NCBI GenBank assembly: GCA_963753075.1
Contig: CAVWAR010000017.1
Coordinates: 558,001 to 622,000 of the forward strand
Source: Prado023 sp963753075
Lineage (GTDB): Bacteria > Actinomycetota > Actinomycetes > S36-B12 > CAIYMF01
Direction: 5' to 3'
Length of the DNA stretch: 64,000 bases
Shown here: piece after piece, positions 51,027 to 60,100 of the stretch
Numbering within the stretch: position 1 is the stretch's first letter
Layout of the letters: each line of letters opens with the position of its first letter
Translations under genes and position numbers: made by a program
The notes under the pieces: generated by a model
What the model saw: the letters and a program-made list of their open reading frames with translations, nothing else
Told to the model about the DNA's origin: nothing
Databases searched by the model: none

Positions 51027-53864
51027 ATGGCCACCAAGTCACCTGCGCGCGCCCGCACGTCGGGTGCCTCCAAGACCTCCCAGGGCAGCAGCCGCAAGGG
51101 CTCGACGCGATCCACGTCATCCCGAGGTACATCGACCAGATCGGTGCCGCGCACGGCGCCCAAGCCGGTCGCCCGCCGCCAGCCGGGTCCGGTCGCGAAG
51201 CTCGTGCGTGGGCTGGCACGCCTGGTCACGCGCATCTGGCTGCTCGTGGCCGCCGCGTTGGGCGGCGTGAGTCGAGCGGTCGGACGAGGCGCCCGCGAGG
51301 TCGATGCCACCCACCGCCGGGACGGGATCGGCCTGCTGCTGTTCACGCTGACGATCGTCGTTGCCGCAGTCACGTGGTTCTCGATCGATGGCTGGCTCAC
51401 GGGCATCGTGACGGCCCTGGTCACCGGCGCGGTCGGCGCCCTGGATGTCGTGGTCCCGGTGCTGCTGTTCTGGGCCACTCTGCGCGTTCTCCGACACCCC
51501 GATCAAGGGGCCATCACAGGTCGCATCGCCATCGGGTGCGCCATCCTGATCATCTCAGTCGCAGGCATCTGGGCCCTGATCCAGGGCGCTCCGAACCCCA
51601 GCGACGGCACCGAGGCGATGCGTGCCGCCGGCGGGTGGGTCGGATGGCTCGTGACCGCGCCGATCGTGGCCGCAGTCGGCACCTGGCTCGCGTACCTGTG
51701 GCTGGTCGCGCTCATGGGGTTCGGCCTGCTCGTGGTCACCGCAACGCCCATCCACGCTGTGCCGGACCGCCTGCGCGCGGTCCGCGACTGGGTGCTGCTG
51801 CGCCGCGTTGGCTCGCACGGCACCGACGACGAGGAGCCGGCGGCGGGGGACATGGCCGTCGACGGCCGCGCCAAGCACGCTGCCCTCGCCGAGGATGAGG
51901 AGTCCGAGGACCCCGGCGCTCCCGAGTCGGACAGCTCCGCGCCAGATTCCGAGGGCTTCGCGAGCCCGACCCCGCCAACCTCGCCGAAGCCGACCGGTGC
52001 CGCCGCGCTCAAGACCCGTGCGATGGTCGCCCTCCGTGGTCTCCGGCGGCCGAGGAAGCCCGCGGATGTCCCCGCCTACGACGGCCCGCTGGATGGTGAC
52101 GAGGCGTTCGTGTCGGCCGTCGCCACAGCACCCGGCGACGAGGACGGCACCGTTGAGGACGCCACACTCATCGACCACGCGCTGCCGACCGACGCGGACG
52201 CTGCCGCGGGCGGCGCACATGACATGACCGTCCAGGTCGCCGCGGAGGCCGGCGATGGAACCCCCGCGGAGTCCGGCGCCGACCCGGCGCTGGCCTCCCT
52301 GGTGGCGACCGTCACGCCGGAGGCTGAGGGTGCACCGGTGACCAAGCACAACACGGTCGCTGTCTCCCGCCCTGAGCAGTTGCGGCTGCCCGGGGCGCCT
52401 GACTACCGACTCCCAACACCCACGGCGCTCAAGGCCGGCTCGGCACCCAAGTCGCGCAGCGCCTCGAACGACCGCGTTGTGGCCTCGCTGACCGACGTCC
52501 TGACCCAGTTCGAGATCGATGCCCAGGTCACTGGCTACATGCGCGGCCCGACAGTCACCCGCTACGAGGTCGAGCTGGGCCAGAGCGTCAAGGTCGAGCG
52601 CGTCACCGCGCTGGCGAAGAACATCTCCTACGCAGTCGCGACCGCCGATGTCCGGATCCTCTCGCCGATCCCCGGCAAGAGTGCCATCGGGATCGAGATC
52701 CCGAACACCGACCGCGAGATGGTCTCCCTGGGAGACACGCTGCGCGCCCCTTCGGCCCAGTCCGACCACCACCCGCTGCTCGTGGGGCTGGGCAAGGACG
52801 TCGAGGGCGGCTATGTGTGCGCCAACCTCGCCAAGATGCCGCACATCCTCGTGGCCGGCGCGACCGGCGCGGGCAAGTCCAGCTGCATCAATGCCCTGGT
52901 GACCAGCATCCTGATGCGGGCCACACCGTCCGAGGTCCGCATGGTCCTGGTCGATCCCAAGCGCGTCGAGATGACGGCCTACGAGGGGATCCCGCACCTC
53001 ATCACGCCGATCATCACCAATCCGAAGAAGGCCGCCGAGGCCCTGCAGTGGGTCGTCCGCGAGATGGACGCCCGCTACGACGACCTCGCCCACTTCGGCT
53101 TCCGGCACATCGATGACTTCAACCGCGCTGTGCGCTCCGGTGCGCTGGCCGTCCCGCCGGAGTCCGATCGCGTGCTCGCGCCGTACCCGTACCTGCTGAT
53201 CATCGTCGACGAGCTGGCCGACCTGATGATGGTCGCCCCCCGGGACGTGGAGGAGTCGATCGTCCGGATCACGCAGCTGGCCCGCGCGGCCGGCATCCAC
53301 CTGGTCCTTGCCACCCAACGGCCCAGCGTCGACGTCGTCACCGGACTGATCAAGGCCAACGTGCCCTCGCGCCTGGCCTTCGCCACCTCCAGCCAGACCG
53401 ACAGCCGGGTCATCCTCGACCAGACCGGCGCTGAGGCGCTGGTGGGGCAGGGCGATGGCCTGTTCCTCCCAATGGGCGCATCGAAGCCGATGCGGATCCA
53501 GGGGGCGTTCGTGCCGGAGTCTGAGATCCGGTCGGTCGTGGCGCACGTGAAGAAGCAGATGTCGGTGCAGTACCGCGAGGACGTCCTGACCGAGGCCAGC
53601 GCCAAGCGCGAGGTCGAGGATGAGGTAGGCGACGACCTCGACCTGCTGATCGCGGCCACAGAGCTCGTCGTGACGACCCAGTTCGGCTCGACGTCGATGC
53701 TGCAGCGCAAGCTCCGTGTCGGCTTCGCCAAGGCCGGTCGCCTGATGGACCTGATGGAGTCCCGGGGAATCGTGGGCCCCTCGGAGGGTTCGAAGGCCCG
53801 CGACGTGCTGATCAAGTCCGATGACCTGGACCAGGTGCTCGCCGACCTGCAGCGCGGCAGTTGA
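51027..53864 (+). CDS. ftsK: DNA translocase FtsK
   Basis: FtsK is a septal, ATP-driven DNA pump for chromosome segregation. The 945-residue protein starts with a Ser/Thr/Arg-rich tail, then four transmembrane helices (about residues 60-250), a ~200-residue acidic linker, and the motor: Walker A GATGAGKS (about 611-618), Walker B YLLIIVDELADLMM, LATQRPSVDVVTGLIK, and a C-terminal gamma winged helix (STSMLQRKLRVGFAKAGRLMDLM). Its start is fixed by a leaderless -10 element. Confidence 0.95.
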   Translation: MATKSPARARTSGASKTSQGSSRKGSTRSTSSRGTSTRSVPRTAPKPVARRQPGPVAKLVRGLARLVTRIWLLVAAALGGVSRAVGRGAREVDATHRRDGIGLLLFTLTIVVAAVTWFSIDGWLTGIVTALVTGAVGALDVVVPVLLFWATLRVLRHPDQGAITGRIAIGCAILIISVAGIWALIQGAPNPSDGTEAMRAAGGWVGWLVTAPIVAAVGTWLAYLWLVALMGFGLLVVTATPIHAVPDRLRAVRDWVLLRRVGSHGTDDEEPAAGDMAVDGRAKHAALAEDEESEDPGAPESDSSAPDSEGFASPTPPTSPKPTGAAALKTRAMVALRGLRRPRKPADVPAYDGPLDGDEAFVSAVATAPGDEDGTVEDATLIDHALPTDADAAAGGAHDMTVQVAAEAGDGTPAESGADPALASLVATVTPEAEGAPVTKHNTVAVSRPEQLRLPGAPDYRLPTPTALKAGSAPKSRSASNDRVVASLTDVLTQFEIDAQVTGYMRGPTVTRYEVELGQSVKVERVTALAKNISYAVATADVRILSPIPGKSAIGIEIPNTDREMVSLGDTLRAPSAQSDHHPLLVGLGKDVEGGYVCANLAKMPHILVAGATGAGKSSCINALVTSILMRATPSEVRMVLVDPKRVEMTAYEGIPHLITPIITNPKKAAEALQWVVREMDARYDDLAHFGFRHIDDFNRAVRSGALAVPPESDRVLAPYPYLLIIVDELADLMMVAPRDVEESIVRITQLARAAGIHLVLATQRPSVDVVTGLIKANVPSRLAFATSSQTDSRVILDQTGAEALVGQGDGLFLPMGASKPMRIQGAFVPESEIRSVVAHVKKQMSVQYREDVLTEASAKREVEDEVGDDLDLLIAATELVVTTQFGSTSMLQRKLRVGFAKAGRLMDLMESRGIVGPSEGSKARDVLIKSDDLDQVLADLQRGS

Positions 53865-53878
53865 GCCGGGGCCTGGCC

Positions 53879-53884
53879 TAGGCT
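53879..53884 (+). promoter_or_regulatory. -10 element for rimO, leaderless start
   Basis: TAGGCT is followed by six bases and the GTG start at 53891. It lies in the 26-bp gap after ftsK. Confidence 0.6.
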
Positions 53885-53890
53885 GCAGAG

Positions 53891-55351
53891 GTGAGCAACA
53901 CGCGCGTGTCCCTGGTGACCTTGGGGTGCGCCCGCAACGAGGTGGACTCCGAGGAACTCGCCGGACGCCTGGCTGCGCAGGGCTTCGAACTGGTCGGCGA
54001 CGCTGACGACGCCGATGCCGTCCTGGTCAACACGTGCGGCTTCATCGAGGCCGCCAAGCGCGAGTCCGTGGACGCCCTGCTGTCCGCGGGCGGGTCAACC
54101 CCCGAGGGCGGTCATCGGGCTGTGGTGGCCGTGGGCTGCATGGCCGAGCGCTACGGGCAGGAGCTTGCCAACGAGCTGCCTGAGGCCGACGCCGTGCTCG
54201 GCTTCGACGACTACCCGGAGATCGCCGAGCGGCTGCGCGTCATCGTCGACGGCGGCTCGCTCACCAGCCATGTCCCGCGAGATCGTCGGACTCTCCTGCC
54301 GATGGCTCCGACCGACCGGCCGGGTTCGGAAGTGCACATCCCCGGTCACGCAGAAACCCCGGACCCGGGCCGCCTGCCCGGCCCGGACGGGGGCTCAGAC
54401 ATCGGGCCGGCGTGGATCCGGCGAAGGATCACGTCCGGCCCGGTGGCCTCGGTGAAGATCGCCTCCGGGTGCGACCGGCGCTGTGCCTTCTGCGCCATCC
54501 CGTCGTTCCGCGGCTCGTTCGTGTCCCGACCCGCACCCGACGTCGTTGCTGAGGCACGGTGGATGGCCGACCAGGGCGTGCGCGAGCTTGTGCTGGTCAG
54601 CGAGAACTCCACCTCCTACGGCAAGGACCTGTCCCGCCCGAACGCGCTCGAGGAGCTGCTGACCGAGCTCGGGGCGGTGGACGGGATCGAACGGTTGCGG
54701 GTCTCGTATCTGCAACCGGCCGAGGTGCGCCCCGGGCTGATCCGGACGATGTTGGACGTGCCCCGGGTGGCGGACTACTTCGACCTGAGCTTCCAGCACG
54801 CCAGCGGATCGCTGTTGCGCCGGATGCGGCGGTTCGGCGGGACCGAGGCGTTCCTCGAGTTGATCGAGTCCATTCGGGCCGGCTCGCCGGGGGCGGGGAT
54901 CCGCAGCAATGTGATCCTGGGCTTCCCCGGCGAGACCGAGGCAGACGTCGAGGAGCTCATCAGTTTCCTCGGGCAGGCCCAGATGGATGCCGTGGGTGTC
55001 TTCGGCTACTCCGACGAGGACGGCACAGAGGCGCGGGGGCTGTCCGGGAAGCTGGACGAGGCCGAGATCAGGTCCCGGGTCGGTGCGGTCAGCGACGTCG
55101 TGGACGAGGTCATGGCCCAGCGCGCCGAGCAGCGCATCGGCGACGACGTCGAGGTCCTCGTCGAGCACCTGGACGGCATGACCGCCGAGGGGCGCGCAGA
55201 GCACCAGGGCCCGGAGGACGGGTCGACCGTGGTGCACCTGACACCCGACCTGCGCGGACGTGTCGTCCCGGGGTCGATGCTCCGTGGCCGGGTCGTCGCC
55301 TCGGACGGCGTGGACCTGCAGGCCGTGGAGGTGAGCGTTGTCCGGATCTGA
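53891..55351 (+). CDS. rimO: Ribosomal protein S12 methylthiotransferase
   Basis: RimO is a radical-SAM enzyme that methylthiolates S12. The 486-residue protein has the N-terminal UPF0004 domain with cysteines in TLGCARNEVDSE, VNTCGFIEAA and GCMAERYG, the radical-SAM CDRRCAFC (Cys194, 198, 201), VLGFPGETEADVEEL and a C-terminal TRAM domain. A ~45-residue insert rich in Pro/Gly (about 140-175) before the SAM domain is longer than usual. The end overlaps the next gene by 14 bases. Confidence 0.95.
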   Translation: MSNTRVSLVTLGCARNEVDSEELAGRLAAQGFELVGDADDADAVLVNTCGFIEAAKRESVDALLSAGGSTPEGGHRAVVAVGCMAERYGQELANELPEADAVLGFDDYPEIAERLRVIVDGGSLTSHVPRDRRTLLPMAPTDRPGSEVHIPGHAETPDPGRLPGPDGGSDIGPAWIRRRITSGPVASVKIASGCDRRCAFCAIPSFRGSFVSRPAPDVVAEARWMADQGVRELVLVSENSTSYGKDLSRPNALEELLTELGAVDGIERLRVSYLQPAEVRPGLIRTMLDVPRVADYFDLSFQHASGSLLRRMRRFGGTEAFLELIESIRAGSPGAGIRSNVILGFPGETEADVEELISFLGQAQMDAVGVFGYSDEDGTEARGLSGKLDEAEIRSRVGAVSDVVDEVMAQRAEQRIGDDVEVLVEHLDGMTAEGRAEHQGPEDGSTVVHLTPDLRGRVVPGSMLRGRVVASDGVDLQAVEVSVVRI

Positions 55352-56198
55352 CCCGACCGACTCACCAGCCCCCCAGCACGATCCGGGGATGGCCGCCTCC
55401 GGCGAGCCCGGGACTGTTGAGCCCGCGGTGGTGGAGCCCGCGACCGCCGATCCCGACAAGCCGGAGATGTGGAGCCGCCAGCGGGTTGTCACCGGCTGGG
55501 CCCAGCTGTGGAACCTGCCGAACATGCTGACGCTGCTGCGGATCCTCATGATCCCGCTGTTCTGGTACCTGTTGATGTACGACGGCGGCGACAACGCGAC
55601 GACCCGCCTGGCCGCCACGGCGGTCTTCATCATCGCCGCGTACACCGACTGGCTCGACGGGTACCTGGCCCGCAAGCAGGGGCTGGTCACCACGTTCGGC
55701 AAGATCGCCGACCCGCTCGCGGACAAGGCCCTGACGGGCGTGGCCTTCATCGGGCTCTCCGCTATCGGCGAGCTGTGGTGGTGGGTGACGATCCTGGTGA
55801 TCGCCCGCGAGGTCGGTGTCACGCTGATCCGGTTCGTCGTGCTCAAGCACGGGGTCATTCCTGCCAGCCGGGGCGGCAAGGCCAAGACCGCGTCGCAGAT
55901 GCTGGCCATCATCCTCTTCCTGCTGCCGATCCCCGGGTCCCTGACCGTGGTGATGTGGATCCGCAATGCGGTGATGGGGATCGCCGTGCTGCTCACGGCC
56001 CTGACCGGGCTCGACTACATCGACAAGGCGATCAGGACGCGCAGCGACTCCAAGTCCGACAAGGCCGCCCGCAAGGCCCGAGCTCGGGAGGACGCCGAGG
56101 GTCCGACCGGCGGGTCCCCGGGCACCGGCGGGTCCCCGGGCACCGGCGGGTCCGCGGGTGCTGACGGGCACACCCCGTCGTCGGGCGCCGACCAGTGA
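55338..56198 (+). CDS. pgsA: CDP-alcohol phosphatidyltransferase (PgsA-type)
   Basis: This 286-residue membrane enzyme is of the phosphatidylglycerophosphate synthase type. The catalytic signature DWLDGYLARKQGLVTTFGKIADPLADK is complete, and five to six helices surround it. The TTG start at 55338 is supported by GGAGG six bases upstream; ATG 55389 is an alternative. The ~60-residue N-terminal and ~50-residue C-terminal extensions are disordered; the latter contains a GGSPGT repeat encoded by 18-bp tandem units. It overlaps cinA by four bases. Confidence 0.92.
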   Translation: MSGSDPTDSPAPQHDPGMAASGEPGTVEPAVVEPATADPDKPEMWSRQRVVTGWAQLWNLPNMLTLLRILMIPLFWYLLMYDGGDNATTRLAATAVFIIAAYTDWLDGYLARKQGLVTTFGKIADPLADKALTGVAFIGLSAIGELWWWVTILVIAREVGVTLIRFVVLKHGVIPASRGGKAKTASQMLAIILFLLPIPGSLTVVMWIRNAVMGIAVLLTALTGLDYIDKAIRTRSDSKSDKAARKARAREDAEGPTGGSPGTGGSPGTGGSAGADGHTPSSGADQ

Positions 56199-56749
56199 GT
56201 GCTGGGCCCACGCCGCCCGCCCAGCCTGAGTCGGCCCACGACCTGATCGCCGCCCTGGCCGCTGACGGCGCCACCCTGGCCGTCGCCGAGTCACTGACGG
56301 GCGGGCAGCTCGTGGCCGCGCTCACCACCGTGCCGGGCTCTTCCCGTGTCGTGCGCGGGGCAGTCATCGCCTACGCACCGGACGTCAAGGCCTCCTTGCT
56401 GGCGGTCGACGCCAACCTCCTCGACACGCGGGGGCCGGTGTGCGCCGAGGTCGCTGAGCAGATGGCCCGCGGAGCGCGGGTCGCCCTTGGTGCCAGCTAC
56501 GGGGTGTCGACCACTGGCGAGGCGGGCCCGGAGTCGGCCAGCGGCCGGCCGGTCGGCACTGTGTACGTCGCAGTCGATGGGCCCCGGGGGAGCGCCTGGC
56601 GGGCATTCCGGTTCCCGGGCATGCGCAGCGAGGTCCAGGGTGCAGCGGTGCAGGCCGCCCTGCGCCTCCTGGCCGATTCGCGACTCGCGCCCTGGCCGGG
56701 CGCGGATGTCGGATCGAACCAGCCACGAGCTGGGGACAATCCGGACTGA
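56195..56749 (+). CDS. cinA: CinA C-terminal domain protein (nicotinamide-nucleotide amidohydrolase type)
   Basis: This 184-residue protein has AVAESLTGGQLVAALT, GAVIAYAPDVKASLL, VSTTGEAGPESASGRPVGTVYVAV, the PncC/CinA-C fold that deamidates nicotinamide mononucleotide. The N-terminal MoaB-like domain of full CinA is absent, as usual in actinobacteria. The GTG start overlaps the pgsA stop. The stop codon falls inside the first copy of a 20-bp direct repeat. Confidence 0.9.
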   Translation: MSAGPTPPAQPESAHDLIAALAADGATLAVAESLTGGQLVAALTTVPGSSRVVRGAVIAYAPDVKASLLAVDANLLDTRGPVCAEVAEQMARGARVALGASYGVSTTGEAGPESASGRPVGTVYVAVDGPRGSAWRAFRFPGMRSEVQGAAVQAALRLLADSRLAPWPGADVGSNQPRAGDNPD

Positions 56750-56786
56750 CCGCGCATGCGCCGGGAACAATCCGGACTGACCGCGC
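56736..56786. repeat. 20-bp direct repeat at the end of cinA
   Basis: ACAATCCGGACTGACCGCGC occurs at 56736-56755 and again at 56767-56786, 31 bp apart. The first copy includes the cinA stop codon; the second lies in the promoter region of the next gene. Confidence 0.85.
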
Positions 56787-56810
56787 GTTCAGGTGACAGG
56801 TGTCCACACT

Positions 56811-56832
56811 CGCGAGGGTCTCGCGCTAGTCT
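56811..56832 (+). promoter_or_regulatory. Promoter with palindromic operator for the ClgR-like gene
   Basis: A perfect inverted repeat CGCGAG-GGT-CTCGCG (56811-56825) is followed by TAGTCT (56827-56832), a good -10. The palindrome lies between the -10 and the expected -35, where a bound regulator would block or modulate polymerase. Autoregulation by the downstream regulator is inference. Confidence 0.6.
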
Positions 56833-56858
56833 GGTCACGTGAAGAGGAGGGGACGGTC

Positions 56859-57125
56859 ATGGTGATCCTGCGACGGGTGGTCGGCGAGCAGTTGCGTCGC
56901 CTGCGCCAGGACCAGGGCCGGACGCTGCGCGACGTCAGTTCCGCAGCGCGTGTGTCCCTCGGGTACCTCTCGGAGATCGAGCGTGGCCAGAAGGAGCCCT
57001 CGAGCGAACTGCTCGCGGCGATCTGCACTGCCCTCGATGTTCCGCTGTCCAGCTTGCTCCGCTCAGTCAGCGACGAGATCGCATCCGCTGAGGCCGCGGA
57101 GGCGGCCGTGGTGCGCGCCGCCTGA
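56859..57125 (+). CDS. clgR: XRE-family regulator, ClgR-like
   Basis: This 88-residue helix-turn-helix protein has RRVVGEQLRRLRQDQGRTLRDVSSAARVSLGYLSEIERGQKEPSSELLAAI, the canonical core of ClgR, which activates Clp protease genes in actinobacteria. The ATG at 56859 has GAGGAGG eight bases upstream. Its position between cinA and recA is the conserved clgR locus. The C-terminus ends VVRAA; an Ala-Ala end is the type of signal used for Clp turnover of ClgR in other species (inference). Confidence 0.85.
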   Translation: MVILRRVVGEQLRRLRQDQGRTLRDVSSAARVSLGYLSEIERGQKEPSSELLAAICTALDVPLSSLLRSVSDEIASAEAAEAAVVRAA

Positions 57126-57141
57126 CCAAGGCCCGATACGC

Positions 57142-60100
57142 CTAGCGTGGCAACCGGTAGCCGCTTGGGGTGAGAGCGAAGCCGCCCTCCTCCAGAGCCC
57201 TCTTCACCTCGTCTGAACGCCCCAGCTCCATCACCGGTGTCCCGTTCACCCGCGAGATGGTCAGTGACCCGACGGCGCCCGCACGGCCAGCTTCGGCCAA
57301 CGCCCGGACAGCAGCGACGAGATCGGCAGCGGCGTCGGTCTCAGGATCCGGCGTTGGCAGTGCGAAGGTCAGGACGCTGCGCCCACCGCGCTCCACGTAC
57401 AGCACGGGGTGCCCAGCCATCTGCACAATGTGGCATCCAGCTGCCCGCGATGGTCGGTGCGGTGCCCCGGTGCCGCCCGCCCACTGGCTGGGTGGCCAGT
57501 CCAGGGCCGCACCGTAGGCATTGGCGGGGTCCGCTGTGGCCAGGACAACTGGCTCCTGGCGCCCCTCGGACAGCTCACGCTCCACGATCCGCACCTGGTC
57601 GACAACCCCGGTGAGGGCGAACTGGGCGGCACCGAGGCCCTCCACCGCATACACGCGCTGAACGCGCCCGCGCTCCTCCATCATCGACAGGGTCCGGTAG
57701 GCCGAGGCGAACCCGCCGGGATCACCGGAGGCCAGCACGGATCCGCGGGTCACGATGCCAAGACGTTCCAGGTGGGCGTCCGCCCGCGCCAGGGCGATGA
57801 CCTCCTTCGGTGGGAGCCCGGCTGGGAGCGCGAACCATCGCCCCGACAGCTCCGGCGGGGGGCCCGGTCGAGCGCGTGCGCGTGCCCTGCCCGCGCCTGC
57901 CCTGCCCGCGCCTGCCCTGCCCGCGCCCGCCGTGCCCGCCGCCGACGGAACGGCACCCGCGCGTCCTGACAGACCTGCCCACTGCGCCGCTGACCCGGTT
58001 GAGGGGTCGACCCCGGAACCGCGCCACAGGTCCGCGTACCGACCCCGGGGAGGGCGTGCCGGCCGGCGTCCCGCCGAGGCTCGGCTGCGTCGTCCACCGG
58101 CCCGTGATCGGTCCAGCATCGCGCGCAGGGGCTCGATCGTATCGTTGCTGACCAGGCCAGCCCACAGCAGGTCGAGCATGGCAGTGGACAACGCAGCCCG
58201 GTCGGGATCGTCGGCAGCCATCCGTGTGCGAAGGTCCGCGAGGAACCAGCCGCCACCCTGGCGCAGGAGCCCGAGCATCTCCTGCGCAGTCGCGCTGAGC
58301 GACGGCTCATCGGCGCGGGGCAGGAGGAACCCGACATCCACGGGTGCCAGAGCGATCCAGCCGTCACCTCCGGGCAGCGGTGAGCTGCCGGTCCAGAGCA
58401 CCTCACCGGCAGCCGTCAGCTCGTCGAGCATCGCGGGGGTGTAGTCCGACACCCGGGCCGGCAGGATCGACTCCTCCAACGCGGATGCGGGCACCCCCAC
58501 CGCCGCCATCCCACGGACCGCCTGGAGCACGCCGTCCACGCCGCGCAGCTGGGTCCCGCCGCGTCCGCGGACGTTCTGCCAGCGTGGCAGGAACGTGGCG
58601 AGCGCGGCCTGTGACACCGGTTCGATCTGCTGGCGGAGCATCGCCACGGAGCGTCGCTTGATCAGGCGAAGAACATCCGCGTTGCACCACTGGGGCCCGG
58701 GGGTGTCCGGGACGAACCAGCCCTGCAGGATCCGCCCGGCTGCCCGGCTGATCTCCAGGTGCTGGCTGACGACCGCCGGTGGCAGCCCGACGTCAGCGAC
58801 CAGCTGATCGGTGGTGAACGGGCCGTGCGTCCGGCCGTAGCGGGCGATGAGGTCCGCGACGGGATCCTCGACGGGGCGCAGGTGCGCCTCTGCGATACCC
58901 ACAGGAATCGGCGCGCCGAGCCCGTCGCGCAGCCTGGCGGCATCCTCGACAGCGGCCCAGACGTCGCGGCCCGCCATGCGGGTCCGGATGATCCGTCGCT
59001 GCGCCTCGAGGTCTGCCAGCCATGCCTCCTGCACGCCGCGCAGCGCCGCCTGCTCCGTGCTCAGCGGTCCGAGGATCCGCAGCAGGTCGGCTGCGTCCTC
59101 GCCGCCGCGGGCCGCGCGTTCCGGGTTCAGGTGCTGCACCTGGGCGACGACCTGGGCGATGGCGTCGGGCTCCAGGAGGTCACGCAGGTCGGTCTGGCCG
59201 AGGAGCTCACCGAGCAGGGCCGGGTCCAGGCTCAGGGCGGCAGCGCGCTTCTCCGCCAGCGGGGAGTCACCCTCGTAGAGGTACTCCGACACGTAGCCGA
59301 AGAGCAACGACCGCGCGAACGGCGACGGCGCGGGTGGCGTGACCTCCACGACGTGCACCCGGCGCTGCTCCACGGCCGTCATCAGATCGACGAGGGCGGG
59401 CAGGTCGTAGACGTCGCGCAGGCACTCGCGCACCGCCTCGAGCACGATCGGGAACGTCGGGTGCTCCGCGGCGATCTGCAGCAGTTGCGCCGAGCGCTGG
59501 CGCTGCTGCCACAGCGGGGCCCGGCGGCCCGGCCGGGGCCGCGGCAGCAGCAGGGCCCTGGAGGCGCACTCACGGAACCGGGAGGCGAACAGCGCGGAGC
59601 TGCCGATGAGCCGCGTGACGTCAGCCTCGATCCCGTCCGGCTCGGGGAACAGGCACGCCGTTGCATCGGACAGCCAGTCGTCGTCGGGAAGGTCCGGCAG
59701 CCGCGCGACGATCCCGTCGTCACCGTGCATGACAGCTGCGTCGACGCCGAAGCGGCGGGTCAGCCGCTCGCGGGCCAGCAGCGCCCACGGGGCATGCACC
59801 TGCGCGCCGTAGGGCGTCAGGACGGCCAGCCGCCAGTCCCCGAGCTCATCACGGGTCCGCTCGACGACGATGCGGCGGTCGGTCGGGACGTGGCTCGCTG
59901 CGGACTGCTCGGACAGATAGGCCACAAGGTTCTCACCGGCCCACGCATCCAGTCCGAGCCCAGCAAGGTGCTCCGTGGCCGCACCCGGCTCCAACTCCGA
60001 CAGCTGCCGGGTGAACTCGCCGAGGGCCCGCCCGAGTTCGGCCGGTCGACCCAGGTTGTCCCCGCGCCAGAAGGGCAACCGGCCAGCCGCACCGGGAGCC

